This document shows positions 28,872-39,990 of a DNA stretch of 64,000 nt, piece after piece. The DNA is taken from NCBI GenBank assembly GCA_037367355.1, contig JAVSCG010000040.1, forward strand, positions 62,001 to 126,000. The letters run 5' to 3'. The position numbers and the translations under genes were made by a program. A model generated the notes under the pieces. It did not search any database. It was not told where the DNA came from and was given only the letters and a program-made list of their open reading frames with translations. The stretch comes from Neoscytalidium dimidiatum (Eukaryota > Ascomycota > Dothideomycetes > Botryosphaeriales > Botryosphaeriaceae). Position 1 is the first letter of the stretch, and every line of letters begins with the position of its first letter.

Positions 28872-29950
28872 GTTTTCTGTATTAATTAAAAAAAAGGGAC
28901 AAAATTAGATATTTATAATACTCCTAATTACTCCACTGTTGTACTACTATTTCCTCCCTATAAGTTTTATGTATCCCCAGTTTTCACCTTTCCCCATAAA
29001 GTGTTTATAGTTCCTTTTCATCAAAGGAGAGGTTAACCACTAATCTTAAATATTGAGCACTATAAAGACCATCCTTATGAGCTAAATCCTTTGACTCTCC
29101 TCATACGAACAGCTAAGCAATTAACTGGGACATCTCTTACCAGTGTATAAGCTTTATGCTAGTAACCCTCGCAAGGTTACGCGGTACACCTCAGCTTTTC
29201 TGTTAAAAGTACTTCTAAATATCTTATTGTTAAAGATGCACACTACCAATAAAAGAAAATCCAACAAATAAGAAATAAATATGTGTTCCTGGCTCCGCTA
29301 GCGGAGAAAAAAGTTCATAACTACATATGTAGTTACCTTTAAATGTGTGTATAAATTATTAACGCCTGTTCTAAGTCTGCATTCTTTCGAATTAGATCAA
29401 TATCGATCCTATCCTCGCTATTACCGCAAGGCATTCGCTTTTTAGAACATCCTTTACCCACTATTATATATTCAGCCTCACGACTGAACTTCCACCTAAA
29501 TTAATCTTTTTAATTTCTTTTTCTTTATATTATAAAGAAAAAGATCAGCGCAGTAGAAAAAAGATAATTAGATGGGTAACATTGGGCTTACCTAGTTTAC
29601 TTAATAACACCTTAATGATTACCTTAGGATCCCACTATACGTATGTTGATATTAGACCCATAAAGAAAAGAACGAGAACTCTTTTCTACAATCAACAAAT
29701 ATTTTTCTCAAAACCTAGTATATACGCTTCAAACGTGGATTCGTGTTTACTATCCTTAGTAATCTAGCTCACCAACCTAGTTATCTTCCTATGTACTCGA
29801 GTATAGAAAGGTAGGTTGGACAGTCATAAACTGTTAATTTAACGGGCTTCACACAAAAGAATTACTTCAAATGCATGCCGTATGAGCTCAAATGATGGGT
29901 TATTTGGTGGGTTCTCACCACATTGCTATTAAGCACTTTTCTAGTCGCAC

Positions 29951-30087
29951 TCTCGTCTAACTAGAGGTAAGCAGCATCTTCACTGCTATTTCAATTTCAC
30001 TGAGCCAATCATTGAGACAGCTGTTGTATCGTTTTATCATTCATGCAAAGACCGCATTTAACGGCCAAGGTATTCCGCTACCTTAGG
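29951..30087 (-). rRNA. rnl: rnl exon 7 (137 nt)
   Basis: CCTAAGGTAGCGGAATACCT to GTTAGACGAGA, E. coli about 1931-2060, including helix 71 and the SCAGTGAAATTGAA segment (GGCTCAGTGAAATTGAAATA). Confidence 0.93.
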
Positions 30088-31509
30088 CTTTTCCTCGACA
30101 TAAAGTCGAAGTTTGGACTATATCATCAGTTTATAAAGGTAAAGGGCATGATTATTTACCTTCAAAGTCCCAAAATAATAATATTACAATTATATTCTAT
30201 TTAATTTTGTTAAGATAAAGAATTAATAATTGAATACTACATATTACATGACAGGTGTGACTCTGTTACTTTATATTTTTAAGTATATGTCTACATATAA
30301 GACTTTCTTTTAATAGAAACATTTCATATATAAGATATAAAATATACCTCTCATAAAAAAGAGCTACATAATATATATTAGTAAACATAAAACAAATAAA
30401 CCGTCTAGCGTGTAGTCTCTGAGGATAATAAACCCTTACTGAGTAATTTGTAGAAACTATCCTTCAGATAATAATAAACCTTATTTAGAATCAATAATAT
30501 CTAATATTTCTTCCAGACCTCTTTTTCTTTGTTTACCTTTACCATCCGGATTTAGAGTATATGCTACTCTAACCAAATCTTTAAGTACTTCCTTACTCAT
30601 AGTTGTTTTTCTGCATTCATATAAAGTATTAGCAATTTGGCTAAAATTTGTATAGAAATTAGATTTGTACTTACTAGAATAAGGCAGTACATATAAAAGA
30701 TAAAAAGGTAACACTAGTTCTTTGATATTCTGGATACCCTTTAAAGAGTAAACCCATACTTTATCAGATCCGGATTTCCGGTGAACACTACCTTGATTGT
30801 TAAACAAGGCTTTAAAAGAATAAAGAATACTCAACCCATTTTCATGTTGTGCTACATTAAATTCAGGTTGAAGTATAATCCCGTTAGTGGTTTTAGAAGA
30901 CTTAGTAATAGAAATTACTAAAGTTCCTTCACCTTCTACAAAACCACCCAGCCAAAATTTGTAGTTCTCTGTCTGAACTAAGGTATTTATTCTTTCCTGC
31001 TGATTAGTTTGTAACTCATTGTTACTAAAACTATTATTATTAGAATTGTTGTTTAACATTTTTCGAAGTAATTAATACTAATATTCCTCTAAATATACCT
31101 AAGATCACTCGTATATAACGCTCGAGGCACCCTAATGTATCCAATATGTAGTATGAAATACATTAAAGAAAGACAGGACAATTGTCTTACGCACTAATAG
31201 GGATATATTGTCTTGTTAAAACACTAGTCCCCCCGGTGGGGGTCCTCCCCCAACGGCGCGGGACCTCCCCGCACCGCCGGGGAAGAGGGAAATAATTAGG
31301 TTAATGATAACTGTATCTAACAATTAAATGCTAGATTAAAAAGTTACCCAATAATAAGTTAGATCCAAATAAATAAAAGATGCTTTACCTCAAAGAATTT
31401 AACAATACAATACTAATAATAACAAAAAGTAACAATAAATTATTAGACCTCTCAGCATATAGCTAGATTTAATAAGGGCCCTATTTTTTTTTTATTATAC
31501 GGAAAGCCG
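30088..31509 (-). other. rnl intron 6 (group I, near E. coli 1931)
   Basis: Inserted between CTATAAGGGT and CCTAAGG. R-like TCCTCAGAGACTACACG (30423-30405) and S-like GATGATATAGTCCAAAC (30125-30107) are present. It carries a single-motif LAGLIDADG gene. A GC cluster sits at 31225-31295. Confidence 0.85.
30481..31059 (-). CDS. single-motif LAGLIDADG endonuclease
   Basis: An intact 192-codon ORF. After an Asn/Gln-rich N-terminus of about 35 residues comes one LAGLIDADG motif, FWLGGFVEGEGTLVISIT. The protein ends in a basic helix KGKQRKRGLEEILDIIDSK. One motif and about 190 residues suggest a homodimer of the I-CreI/I-CeuI type, unlike the two-motif proteins elsewhere in the window. No GC insertion lies in the gene. 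Confidence 0.88.
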   Translation of the reverse strand: MLNNNSNNNSFSNNELQTNQQERINTLVQTENYKFWLGGFVEGEGTLVISITKSSKTTNGIILQPEFNVAQHENGLSILYSFKALFNNQGSVHRKSGSDKVWVYSLKGIQNIKELVLPFYLLYVLPYSSKYKSNFYTNFSQIANTLYECRKTTMSKEVLKDLVRVAYTLNPDGKGKQRKRGLEEILDIIDSK

Positions 31510-32755
31510 ACCCTTATAGATAAGGCCGCCATTGAATGGGGGTTCCTTCAAAACCTAGCCTATTTTAGTCAGCTAAATAAATTCGTTAACCATCCATCAT
31601 CGGGCAGACGGCACACTTTATACTTCGATTTGTCATCTTACGCAAAGTGCTGTGTTTTAATTAAACAGTCGTACAACACCATTCTGTGCCTCCTCTTCTA
31701 AATCTGATATTAATCAGTTAGAATGGCACTCCTTATCCCGCAGTTACGGAGTCAATTTGCCGAGTTCCTTAATGATTGTTAGCTCAAACGCCTTCGTATT
31801 CTCTACTTGCTTACTGGTGGTAGTTTCTAGGTACGGTTTTGCCAACATTATATTTGGCACCCTTATATTTTTTTCCAGAACGCTTAGTACTCTAAATTTT
31901 TAATCCATTTAACATCTGTCTAGCTTCCTTTGTAACTAAACAGTTTCTTTCCCTTAGGATATACTGAATATACTTGCTATAAATTTCAGCACGAAAAAAT
32001 AAGAAACCAGTAGGCCTGAAACGATCAAAGGACCTGTAGCAAGCAGTGACAGTATCCAGCTTTACTGGTCTAGCATTATAATATAGTTGACTCTATATTA
32101 TAAACTAATAGCGCATTTAACATGACTTTCAAATGCATTAACAGTGTTAATACATAATCTTCTTATCTATTAAATAAATTAATTAGTTTATCTAAGGTTG
32201 TCATACATAAGGAAGATTTTCTCATCGTTTAATCCTTTAGGGCAGGTCTGTAAACTTAGAGGCCGTTACTTTAAAGAAATTCCATAAGCTTAAGGCGAGG
32301 GTATTCCCCTTTTTCGTTACTCATGTCAGCATTCTCACTTGGGTTATCTAATTTTTTTACTTAAAAAGTAAAAATCGAAGATTTCCCCAATGTTCCGCTA
32401 CCCCATAAATACAATACTTTACAAACATCGAATAATTGTATTTATCCGATGTTTTATTAACAAATATTAATAAATATGGACAAGGTGTCGGTATATTGTT
32501 TTAGATCCGTTATATTTTCGGTGCTTTTAACTTATATAAATTAATGTATATTAATTTATAATTGAACCAGTGCTCTGTTACGCATAACCATCAGATTCAT
32601 CATACAAACAATAAACAGATAGTACTTCCCGCGCTAATTTTTTTTCATAAAAAAAATAAGCGGGAGGTACCACGGGCCCTTAAAAATGGGGGCCCTAGTA
32701 CTTACAAATAATTAGATAGGTTCATTAATATCTAATAATTTGCACACTTTATTTC
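31510..32755 (-). rRNA. rnl: rnl exon 6
   Basis: The longest exon, E. coli about 1090-1930: GGGGTAGCGGAACATTGGGG, CAAGTGAGAATGCTGACATG, GTAGAGAATACGAAGGCG, AATTAAAACACAGCAC and CATTCAATGGCGGCC. A small GC/AT element (32625-32700) lies near its 5' end. The 5' boundary is approximate. Confidence 0.88.
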
Positions 32756-34239
32756 AAGGAGAGGTATGACCTTTAAATGTCTACAAGGCTATGGAAAAAA
32801 AAATATTAACATTAGTTAATATCTCTAAGTGTGTTCATATTAGATTTTAATAATCTAATTTTTTCTAAGCCTTCGACAGTCAAGTGCTCTTTATCCTTAA
32901 TAAGTTGAGCTGCTTTACAAAAGTCTTTGTAATTATCCAATTTAACTCCAATTATAGGGTACTTTTCAAAAAACGGAATTATTTTATCAACTATATCCAT
33001 AAAATTTGTTACTTGAAAATCTACAATATCTCCACGTTCAGAGATATACCCACAACCTAAATAACTAACAAGTCTCTCCATTAAAAATTTATCTCGAGAT
33101 TGTTGAGTTATTTGAAATCTTAATTGTACTTGATAACCTATTACATGGCTAACTGATTTAAACATTCTAACCATGAAACTACCCTCACCGCTAACAAATC
33201 CAGCAATTCAGTTAGGATCAGGTATTTCTTTATTAACTCTACATCTCTGTATATTAACAGGTTCAAGTTTAGGGAACGCTTCTTTTAATTGATCAGGAAG
33301 ACCTTTATTAATTAAAGCTTTAATTGCCACTAATTTTTTTAAACCTTCAATAGTAAGATGCTGTTTATTCAGAATTAATTCATAGGCTTTTTTGAAGAGT
33401 AAATAATCAGCCCATTTTTGAGTAATTAGAGGATATTTATCAAAAAATTTTATAATAGCAGACATATCCTTAAAAGAGGATACCTGTAATTCAACAGAAT
33501 CTAGCCGAGTTTTAGATCTATAAATTTTTCCAACCCCTAATGTGGATTGAATTAATTTTAGAATCTTTTCATCTTTTAAGTGCAACCCTATTTGGAAATA
33601 AAGTCTAACAGATAGGGGCATAGTATTACCTAATCCATTATTTCCACTATAAAGAGAGGGAGATCAAGGATTGCCCTTGTAATTCTTATTTTTAATAATA
33701 GAAATACGGAAACAACCTTCAGCATCTACAAACCCAGTTACTCATCAACCAGATAATTTTGTTATCTGTGATGTAGTACTAAAATTTAAACGATTAGTAA
33801 AGTTTGAACCTTTAGCTAACTTATTAACTAATTTTAGTTTTCTTGTTAAATATAAAGAAACACCTCCTTTGTATCCGGTATTTACTACATGTTTATTATT
33901 TGCTAAGAAGGGATTCTGATTAGAGAGTTTATTTCTAAACTCATTAGAGTACACCTTAAATACAAGATAATTTAGCATTATCTTGTATCAACTACCGTCT
34001 ACTCGTTGCTCTTTTACAGATTTTAACATAAGACGAACCTTATGATTGGATTTAAAATCTGATTTAGATCCGCGATTGCCCATTATCTTTTCAGATATCT
34101 TCTGACTTATTACCATGTATGAGTGATTAATTCATCCACTTATATTCATTAAAATATAGCTTGGTATCAGAAGCTTTAGGAGGTCCCCGGAATTTGATAG
34201 TTTCTCCCACATAGATGATATCCCACATCATCCGGTAGG
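32756..34239 (-). other. rnl intron 5 (group I, near E. coli 1080-1090)
   Basis: Conserved elements in order: CAAATTCCGGGGACCTCC (34195-34175), GGCAATCGCGGATCTAA, AAGAGCAACGAGTAGACGG (34010-33992) and TTTAAGGTGTACTCTAATG. The same set occurs in the rns introns near 1210 and 1400, so the three are related. Exact ends are uncertain. Confidence 0.75.
32812..33978 (-). CDS. LAGLIDADG_1 homing endonuclease
   Basis: An intact 388-codon ORF from ATG 33978. A basic N-terminal region of about 75 residues is followed by motif 1 GWWVTGFVDAEGCFRISI and motif 2 NWIAGFVSGEGSFMVRMF. Domain-end helices are KKLVAIKALINKGL and EKIRLLKSNMNT. Both acidic positions are present (Asp and Gly-Glu type), so it is probably active. 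It starts right after the S element of the intron. Confidence 0.9.
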
Positions 34240-34425
34240 TCTTCAAAAAATGGCCGCTTCTAAGCCTATTTCCTGGTTGTATTTGAAAAATACTTCCTTA
34301 ATTTCACTTAACAATAATTTTGGAACCTTAAACACTTGTTCTGGGCTGTTTCCCTTTAGACATACACAGATCTACCTTTTTAGCCCAACATTTGTTAGGC
34401 AGAGTAAAGGTACTTCTCCCTAAAT
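34240..34425 (-). rRNA. rnl: rnl exon 5
   Basis: AAAGGGAAACAGCCCAGAAC to GGCTTAGAAGCGGCCATTT, E. coli about 1000-1090. Both ends are approximate by some tens of bases. Confidence 0.82.
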
Positions 34426-34634
34426 AGTTAAAGATCATATTTTTCTATAACTATCCATTTAGACAACAGGTTTATACCTGGTTTCAGTAATTAGCTGAAA
34501 CTAAAGTAATTTTTTTTATATATTCGTAAATTTATTGACACAGCCTACTCCGGCAAAGCCGGGTAGTGTACCTCCCCAAAAATAATATATTGGATTTTTT
34601 TTTGGGGATAGTCTTTAATATTTTTTTTATATTG

Positions 34635-35408
34635 TTATATTTTTGATATAACAAATATCCCATTGATAGGTGCACCTCTTTTAATTGCATTATAAATTGC
34701 TTGTCTAGTTACACCTAAAAATTCACCTGCTTCAGTTTGGTTTGTAAATTCTTTTATCTCATTAGTTTGAGTATTTAAAACCGAAACAGATACTCCTTCA
34801 CGTGCTAAAGTTTTAGCCCTTATATTATCTAAGGCCTCAGGGGTTAAAGGATTATTTTTTCTATAGCTTGCAGTTGCAGTGGCCAGTTTTTTTCTGGTTT
34901 CTTCACTAACAAATTTTCCCTTATGTATTGAAGATAATAATTCTTTATGCTCAGGAGATATAATTTTAGCTTTTAACTTTTCTATACTCTCCTGGCTATG
35001 CTTAAAACCAAATAAAGAATACGCGTACTTTAATATATTATAGTCCGGAACCAATAAATCTAAATAAAATTGTTCTCTCTCAAGTAGTTCAGTTTTTGGA
35101 CAATACTCTAAAATCTCCAATGTAAAATTATTGTGACCATATTTTAGTAAAGCATCTTTTATAGGTCTAGGGTTTCTATTTAATTCATTTTTATTATAAT
35201 AACTTCCTAATCTTTTTGCTAAATTTACCCCACTACCTACATATGTTTTACCATTCAAATTATTTACCCAACGGTAAACACCTGATTTATACCTATTGTC
35301 TTTTAATACCTCATTTTTTAATAATTCTGCATTTCCATAACTTTTAACTGGAGAGACTAATTTTATATCTGTTGAAGTTACATTTAAATCATTGTTGTTA
35401 TTATTCAT
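34635..35408 (-). CDS. GIY-YIG homing endonuclease
   Basis: Intact, 257 codons. The GIY-YIG domain is KSGVYRWVNNLNGKTYVGSG with an RLGSYY catalytic-Arg segment and EREQFYLDLLVPDYNILKYA. NUMOD3-like repeats and a C-terminal helix-turn-helix (EFTNQTEAGEFLGVTRQAIY) follow. The N-terminus is Asn-rich and short. It lies downstream of block A. Confidence 0.9.
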   Translation of the reverse strand: MNNNNNDLNVTSTDIKLVSPVKSYGNAELLKNEVLKDNRYKSGVYRWVNNLNGKTYVGSGVNLAKRLGSYYNKNELNRNPRPIKDALLKYGHNNFTLEILEYCPKTELLEREQFYLDLLVPDYNILKYAYSLFGFKHSQESIEKLKAKIISPEHKELLSSIHKGKFVSEETRKKLATATASYRKNNPLTPEALDNIRAKTLAREGVSVSVLNTQTNEIKEFTNQTEAGEFLGVTRQAIYNAIKRGAPINGIFVISKI

Positions 35409-35439
35409 AGTGACGGATTAATTATTAATAAATATTGAA

Positions 35440-36100
35440 ATGTCGACAGCTTAGTGTCGGTCTCCTTAGATGATCCTATTTCCTCTGTATTCTATTCGTA
35501 TATGTTTAATATGAATTCCGTATTTTGAACCGATAATGGCCTTTTATCACTCTCGGGATCTCAGCCATAGGTCCTTACCGACGCTGTTAACTTGATGAGC
35601 GTCGTATGGAGCACTACAGCCTCTACCTTCTTGTGAAAGATATAATACTAGTTTACTTCAGAATATTACCCCTAAGGTATACCTCCGTGGGTCATGATAC
35701 TAAATATCAAGCTCACTTCTCGGATTACTAGTGTCTCCACAACTACTAACAGATTGATAGACTCCCTACACTTAGATAATACTTATTTATTTACCATCTC
35801 TAATAATTAAATAGAGGTATTACCGTTGTAGTTACAGGTAACTACTACTCTGATGTTCATTACCGGCTCACCCTCTCCTTTAATAAAAGGGTTGCTCGGC
35901 TAGGTCCGGTCAACTACCCGGTTAACATATAAAGTTATAACTTTACATGAAAACTATTGACAAGCTGATTGACATCGCATCTTGCAGTATCTTAACCCTA
36001 TTAACATCAAATGGGTCTGGGGTGTCAGCCCTCCCTATGATTCCCCTTCGAAAGGTAGTCGCTTGTCGGTATTAAGTCTTATACAAGAGTCGACTTTAGG
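35440..36100 (-). repeat. intron block A, copy in rnl intron 4
   Basis: A long structured block is shared with 44225-44750: TTTCGAAGGGGAATCATAGG, GAAGCGAGCTTGATATTTAG-like, GACCTATGGCTGAGATCCCG and others over several hundred bases. It is not rRNA that I can place. It may be an intron core or peripheral domain of a type I cannot identify by eye. Confidence 0.7.
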
Positions 36101-36429
36101 TGTTAAAACATTTTATAAAAAAAATTACTTTATTGCCATTGCACCCTTTCGAGTGAGGCTTGACTATATCTTAAGCACCATATCAATAATATAAATATGA
36201 TGCCAATCCACATCTAGTCGATGAACTGCACACCTATAAACTAATTTAAATATATTTTAATTAGGTGCTTGGCTGCGGATTACCCATTTCCTTTCGTATA
36301 TAGATTTCGATTTTACCATACCACGAGTCATTACCTGTGCCACAAGATGTGTTACCACTCTTGTTTGGTTGAAATCCCTTTAGGGCTTTCCCGTCAATTT
36401 GAGGATTTATAGCAGAAGGTTCACTTCCA

Positions 36430-36735
36430 CTAGTAGGCTGCTTTATATAGGTTACTCAAGCCTATACAACCTTATCGTACTATGTCTGATTATTCAATAT
36501 TCATCTTTGCCCTTCCGAGAGCAAATACTCACCGATAAAATCTTCACGATCCCCCGATGTATGCAAAACTATTATCCTATAAATCTAAGATAATACAATT
36601 TTGCCTGAGATCACAGTTCTGTACCTGCTAAGATGTTACTTGAATTACCTACTTATATAGGTTTCGCGGAAAACCAGCTATCCTAGTCAGTATTGTCTTT
36701 CACTAACTTACCACAATTCTTCGGATATCTTTACA
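36430..36735 (-). rRNA. rnl: rnl exon 4
   Basis: From about GTGGTAAGTTAGTGAAAG through ATAGCTGGTTTTCCGCGAAA to GGGGGATCGTGAAGATTTTA and ATAGTACGATAAGG, E. coli about 785-955. Ends approximate. Confidence 0.85.
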
Positions 36736-36884
36736 ACGATACAGATTTTTCTCTTTAGCCCTTAATAAATTTATAGGCTGAGCTGAGAACTTTCTCCCTA
36801 AACAGTTTAATATATTTTTATATGCATAGTAGATATAAAGTTATTAAACTATCCATTTAACGGATAATATAGTTTATGTTTTTT

Positions 36885-37676
36885 TTATGTTATAAGCTTT
36901 TTTGTAATAGAATATGTTTTTTTTATAAGTCTTTTATTTAAAAGTGCTTGGCTGACAGCAGCTTTTGATACTCCTAATGCTTTACCAGCTTCAGTTAAAC
37001 TAATATATTCAAATTTCTCTTTAGTATTTATATTCTCAACTATAATAGACATTCTTCTGGCAGCTGTAGCATTCACGGTAGAAAGAGCTTTTTTCTGTCT
37101 AACTTCATCACTTAACACAAAATCTCTCATTTTTGCCAGAGATTCTGGTGTATGTTTGTAACCTAAAGTTGATCCTGCTTTTTCCGCAACATTATATTCC
37201 GGAATAAGAATATCCATATAATATTGTTCTCTCTTTACTGCATCTTCTTTAGAACAATATTCTAATATTTCCAATGTAAAATTTGAGAAACCATATTTTA
37301 AAAGTGCTCTATCTATAGGTCTATTACTCTTAGCTAAAGAACGTAGACTGTAATAAGTATACATTCTAACGCTTATATTTGTGGAACTACCGACATAAGT
37401 ATTTCCATTTATTTTATTTATCCAAAAATATACACCTGCTTTTTTACGATTATCTGCCAATATAGTAACTTTATCTTCATCAGCGTTGGCATAGATAACT
37501 GCAGGCTTTCTTCCTAAAAGATCTCTTGAAGTTTTGGCTGACGAATTCAATATAGAAGCTGAAGAGAAAAAATTAAAGAGTACAAATCCAGTACTAAAAG
37601 GTATTGTTTTACCAAATAAAGCAGTATTTATACGCGCTGCACGCGATGTAGTTGTTTTTTGTCATAAATTTTTCAT
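36885..37676 (-). CDS. GIY-YIG homing endonuclease
   Basis: Intact, 263 codons from ATG 37676 with one TGA=Trp at codon 5. The N-terminus MKNLWQKTTTSRAARINTAL shares TTT.(A/S)RAARINTA with the LAGLIDADG_2 ORF at 42.0 kb. The GIY-YIG domain is KAGVYFWINKINGNTYVGSS; EREQ-equivalent is KREQYYMDILIPEYNVAEKA. The C-terminal helix-turn-helix is YISLTEAGKALGVSKAAVSQ. Confidence 0.9.
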
Positions 37677-37774
37677 GTTTTTGTTATATTTATAAAGTGC
37701 TTAATCATTCTTGAAATAAAATAGTGGGTAATAATAATATTATATTATAATAGATAGAAGCTACTTAGCCATAT

Positions 37775-38090
37775 AATATACTCTTTAATCCACAAAAAGA
37801 TAGATTCGTTAGATCTATGCAGTGGTGGAGGCCGCCAAGGAGAGGTGGGTTCAACTACTTACTGCTCATCACAGCCCACATACACTCTGCCGCATATTAT
37901 ATATTTTAAATCAATTATAAAAATAAGATTATTTTTATACTAATGTATTAAATTACACTTCAAAATCTTGGTTAAACGCTATAAACTTAAAAGATTCCTA
38001 CTAAACGTTTGCTTTAAAGTCAATAAGGATCGGTGAGCCGTTACCTCCGTTTTCTCATCTCTGTACTAAAAAGCCCGGTCACAAATTAAG
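37775..38090 (-). repeat. intron block B, copy in rnl intron 3
   Basis: Shared with 42200-42580: CGGGCTTTTTAG, GATGAGAAAACGGAGGTAAC, CACCGATCCTTATTGACTTT, CTGCATAGATCTAACGAATC and TTTTTGTGGATTAAAGAGTA. It lies directly upstream of the ORF in both places. Confidence 0.75.
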
Positions 38091-38569
38091 ATATAGAGGG
38101 TAACCAAAAAATTACTTCGCATAATAAACACAAAGTACACGATCTGATCAGGTAATTAACCTACTATAGTTTAAGGGTATACCCTTTTCCTTAAACTATA
38201 AAAATACAGATCTTTTGAATAAAATTCATCTAAATCTTAGATGGTTAATGTTACAAAAAAAATGCATATATTAATAAACTATATTATCCTGCAATGTCTC
38301 CATTGAGGCTTGACTATATCTTAAGCTTTATCTTTTTTCTGGCTTCAAAAAAAAATAAAGCCAATCACCTTATAGTCGATGAACCTTTCTCCAAAGAATG
38401 GAGGTTGGCTGCGGATTGTCCATTCACTTACGTGTATCGATCTTTATTTTACTATCTCGCGAGTCATTACCTGCGCCCCAAATCATATTACTATACTTGG
38501 TTAGTTAAGATCGCTTTAGGAGTTTCCCGTCAATTTGACGATTTATTGCAAAAGGTTCACTTTTACAAG

Positions 38570-38617
38570 GGCTATAACAAATGCTCATCCTTGTTTTTTA
38601 CCCGTTCGGACTTTTAT
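38570..38617 (-). rRNA. rnl: rnl exon 3 (short)
   Basis: ATAAAAGTCCGAACGGGTAA to GGATGAGCATTTGTT, E. coli about 720-780. The 5' end is fixed by the group II 3' splice site; the 3' end is approximate. Confidence 0.75.
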
Positions 38618-38657
38618 GTCTGGATAGGTAGGCCCTCTCAGGCTTTCCCCCCACAAG

Positions 38658-38691
38658 AACGGTGCGTGAACCTTTCAGCTCACACCGCTCA
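38658..38691 (-). ncRNA. group II intron domain V (rnl intron 2)
   Basis: The hairpin GAGCGGTGTGAGCTGAAAGG...TTCACGCACCGTTC has a GAAA loop and several compensatory changes relative to the rns and rnl intron 7 domain V, which supports the helix. Confidence 0.92.
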
Positions 38692-39024
38692 AGCAATCAC
38701 TCTCGAATAGTTCAGCTAAATTGGTATGTCACCAACCGCTTACCTTTCTAGCCATTATTGGCAATTTTACATAGATTTTCATACCTTCGCCTGCTGATAT
38801 ACGGCCATGCCACAACAAGTAATCTTTAGTCCTGAATATAAAGTAATTATCAAACCTAAGTAAAACGGTGTCACCTTACCTTTAAGTCTGCGGTCTTTCG
38901 ACCTAAGTCATGAGATTAAATATTTAGATTATAAATTATAATTGTTTGTTTCTTGTATAATATCATTATACAAGAAGAAAGAAAAAAGAAAAAAGAAAAA
39001 AGAAGAAAGAAAAAAAAAATATAT

Positions 39025-39990
39025 CTATCTTCCTCTGTTCATTCCAGATTTAATAGATAGGATTTCAGATAATCCAGATTCAGTCAGATGTAACTTATTT
39101 TTCATTAAGTTAACTGTTTTTTTGAAATCTGAAAAATCTAATGCTTTTGAACCAAGTATAGGATATTTTTCAAAAAAAGGAACAACGCTTGATATATGAT
39201 CATCAAATTTGGAAACAACAAATTCTCCAACATCATAATTTAGTTTAGGTACATAAGAACCACAACCTAAATATGCTATTAAAGATTTTAGAAGCTCAGC
39301 ATCACGCGAATGCTGAGCCAATTTAAAACGCAAGGTAACACCTATACCTACTGTAGTTTTAGCTTTGTAAGTATCTATAATGAAACATCCTTCCCCTGTA
39401 GCAAATCCAGCTAATCACAGGGGATCTTTAATTTCAGTATCTGCTACTAAAGGTTTAGTTGTAGGTGTAATATCAGGGAAACTTATTTTTAGATTATCTG
39501 ATAATCCTTTATTTAAAGATGCTCTAATACTAACTATTTTACGTAAACCTTCAGGTGTTAAATGTTCTTTAGAGCTAATTAATTCTAATACAGATTTAAA
39601 TAATTTAAACTCTGCTTGTTTTTTTGTTATAAGAGGATAAGTATCAAAATGATTGACAATTATCTTTAGCTCTTTAATAGATTTAACACAATATTCAATT
39701 TTATCATTTTTGTGTTTTATATTACCAACATTAAAGAAATCTCGGATTAATAACAATAAATCCAAATCTTTTTTATGCAATTCTATTTTGAAACAAGGTT
39801 GAATTTCCCAGTTTGTTTTAACTTTTGAACTTTTTAAGATCCCTATATAAAAACAACTTTCAGCATCTGAAAACCCTGTTATAAATCAAGGATTAAGGCT
39901 ACCTTTAGTTGAATTTATGGTTTGTGTGCTATAATTGTGCACAGTTCTATGATTGTGTAGAAAGAATAAATTATTAGTAGCGGTATTTTT
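39025..39990 (-). CDS. LAGLIDADG_1 endonuclease in a group II intron
   Basis: Open for about 320 codons to the stop at 39025, with TGA=Trp in both motif regions. Motif 1 is NPWFITGFSDAESCFYIG and motif 2 LWLAGFATGEGCFIID. Domain-end helices are KIVSIRASLNKGL and EILSIKSGMNRGR. No ATG was found near the start, so a non-ATG start or read-through is likely. LAGLIDADG genes in rRNA group II introns are known from fungi. It could support homing of a group II intron that lacks a reverse transcriptase. Confidence 0.87.

Larger units (their letters stand above)
26809..29950 (-). other. rnl intron 7 (group II, near E. coli 2060) with nested HEGs
   Basis: The 5' end GTGCGACTAGAAAAG follows exon GACGAGA. 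The 3' end is CTATCTCTAC before AGACCC. Domain V GAGCCGTATGCGATGAAAGT pairs with GCACGTACGGTTC at 26850-26883. No reverse transcriptase was found; a LAGLIDADG gene split by a GIY-YIG gene takes its place. The intron is 3142 nt. Confidence 0.88.
34426..36429 (-). other. rnl intron 4 (group I core plus block A, near E. coli 955)
   Basis: A compact group I core at 36400-36160: CAAATTGACGGGAAAGCC (P), GTAATCCGCAGCCAAGC (Q), AGTTCATCGACTAGATG (R) and AAGATATAGTCAAGCC (S). It is followed by block A (35440-36100), a GIY-YIG ORF and a short 3' domain (AAATGGATAGTT...TTTAGGGAGAA). The core closely resembles that of rnl intron 3. Confidence 0.8.
36736..38569 (-). other. rnl intron 3 (group I core plus block B, near E. 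coli 780)
   Basis: Core at 38545-38305: CAAATTGACGGGAAACTCC (P), ACAATCCGCAGCCAACC (Q), GGTTCATCGACTATAAGG (R) and AAGATATAGTCAAGCC (S). It is followed by block B (37775-38090), a GIY-YIG ORF and a 3' domain like that of intron 4 (AAATGGATAGTTTAATA...CTGTTTAGGGAGAA). Confidence 0.8.

Noticed and set aside
28555..28908. Plus-strand open frame of 117 codons
   Set aside because: Opposite strand of the LAGLIDADG/GIY-YIG chimera; no family features of its own.
38294..38710. Plus-strand open frame of 138 codons
   Set aside because: Covers the group I core, rnl exon 3 and group II domain V on the other strand; it is a non-coding RNA region.
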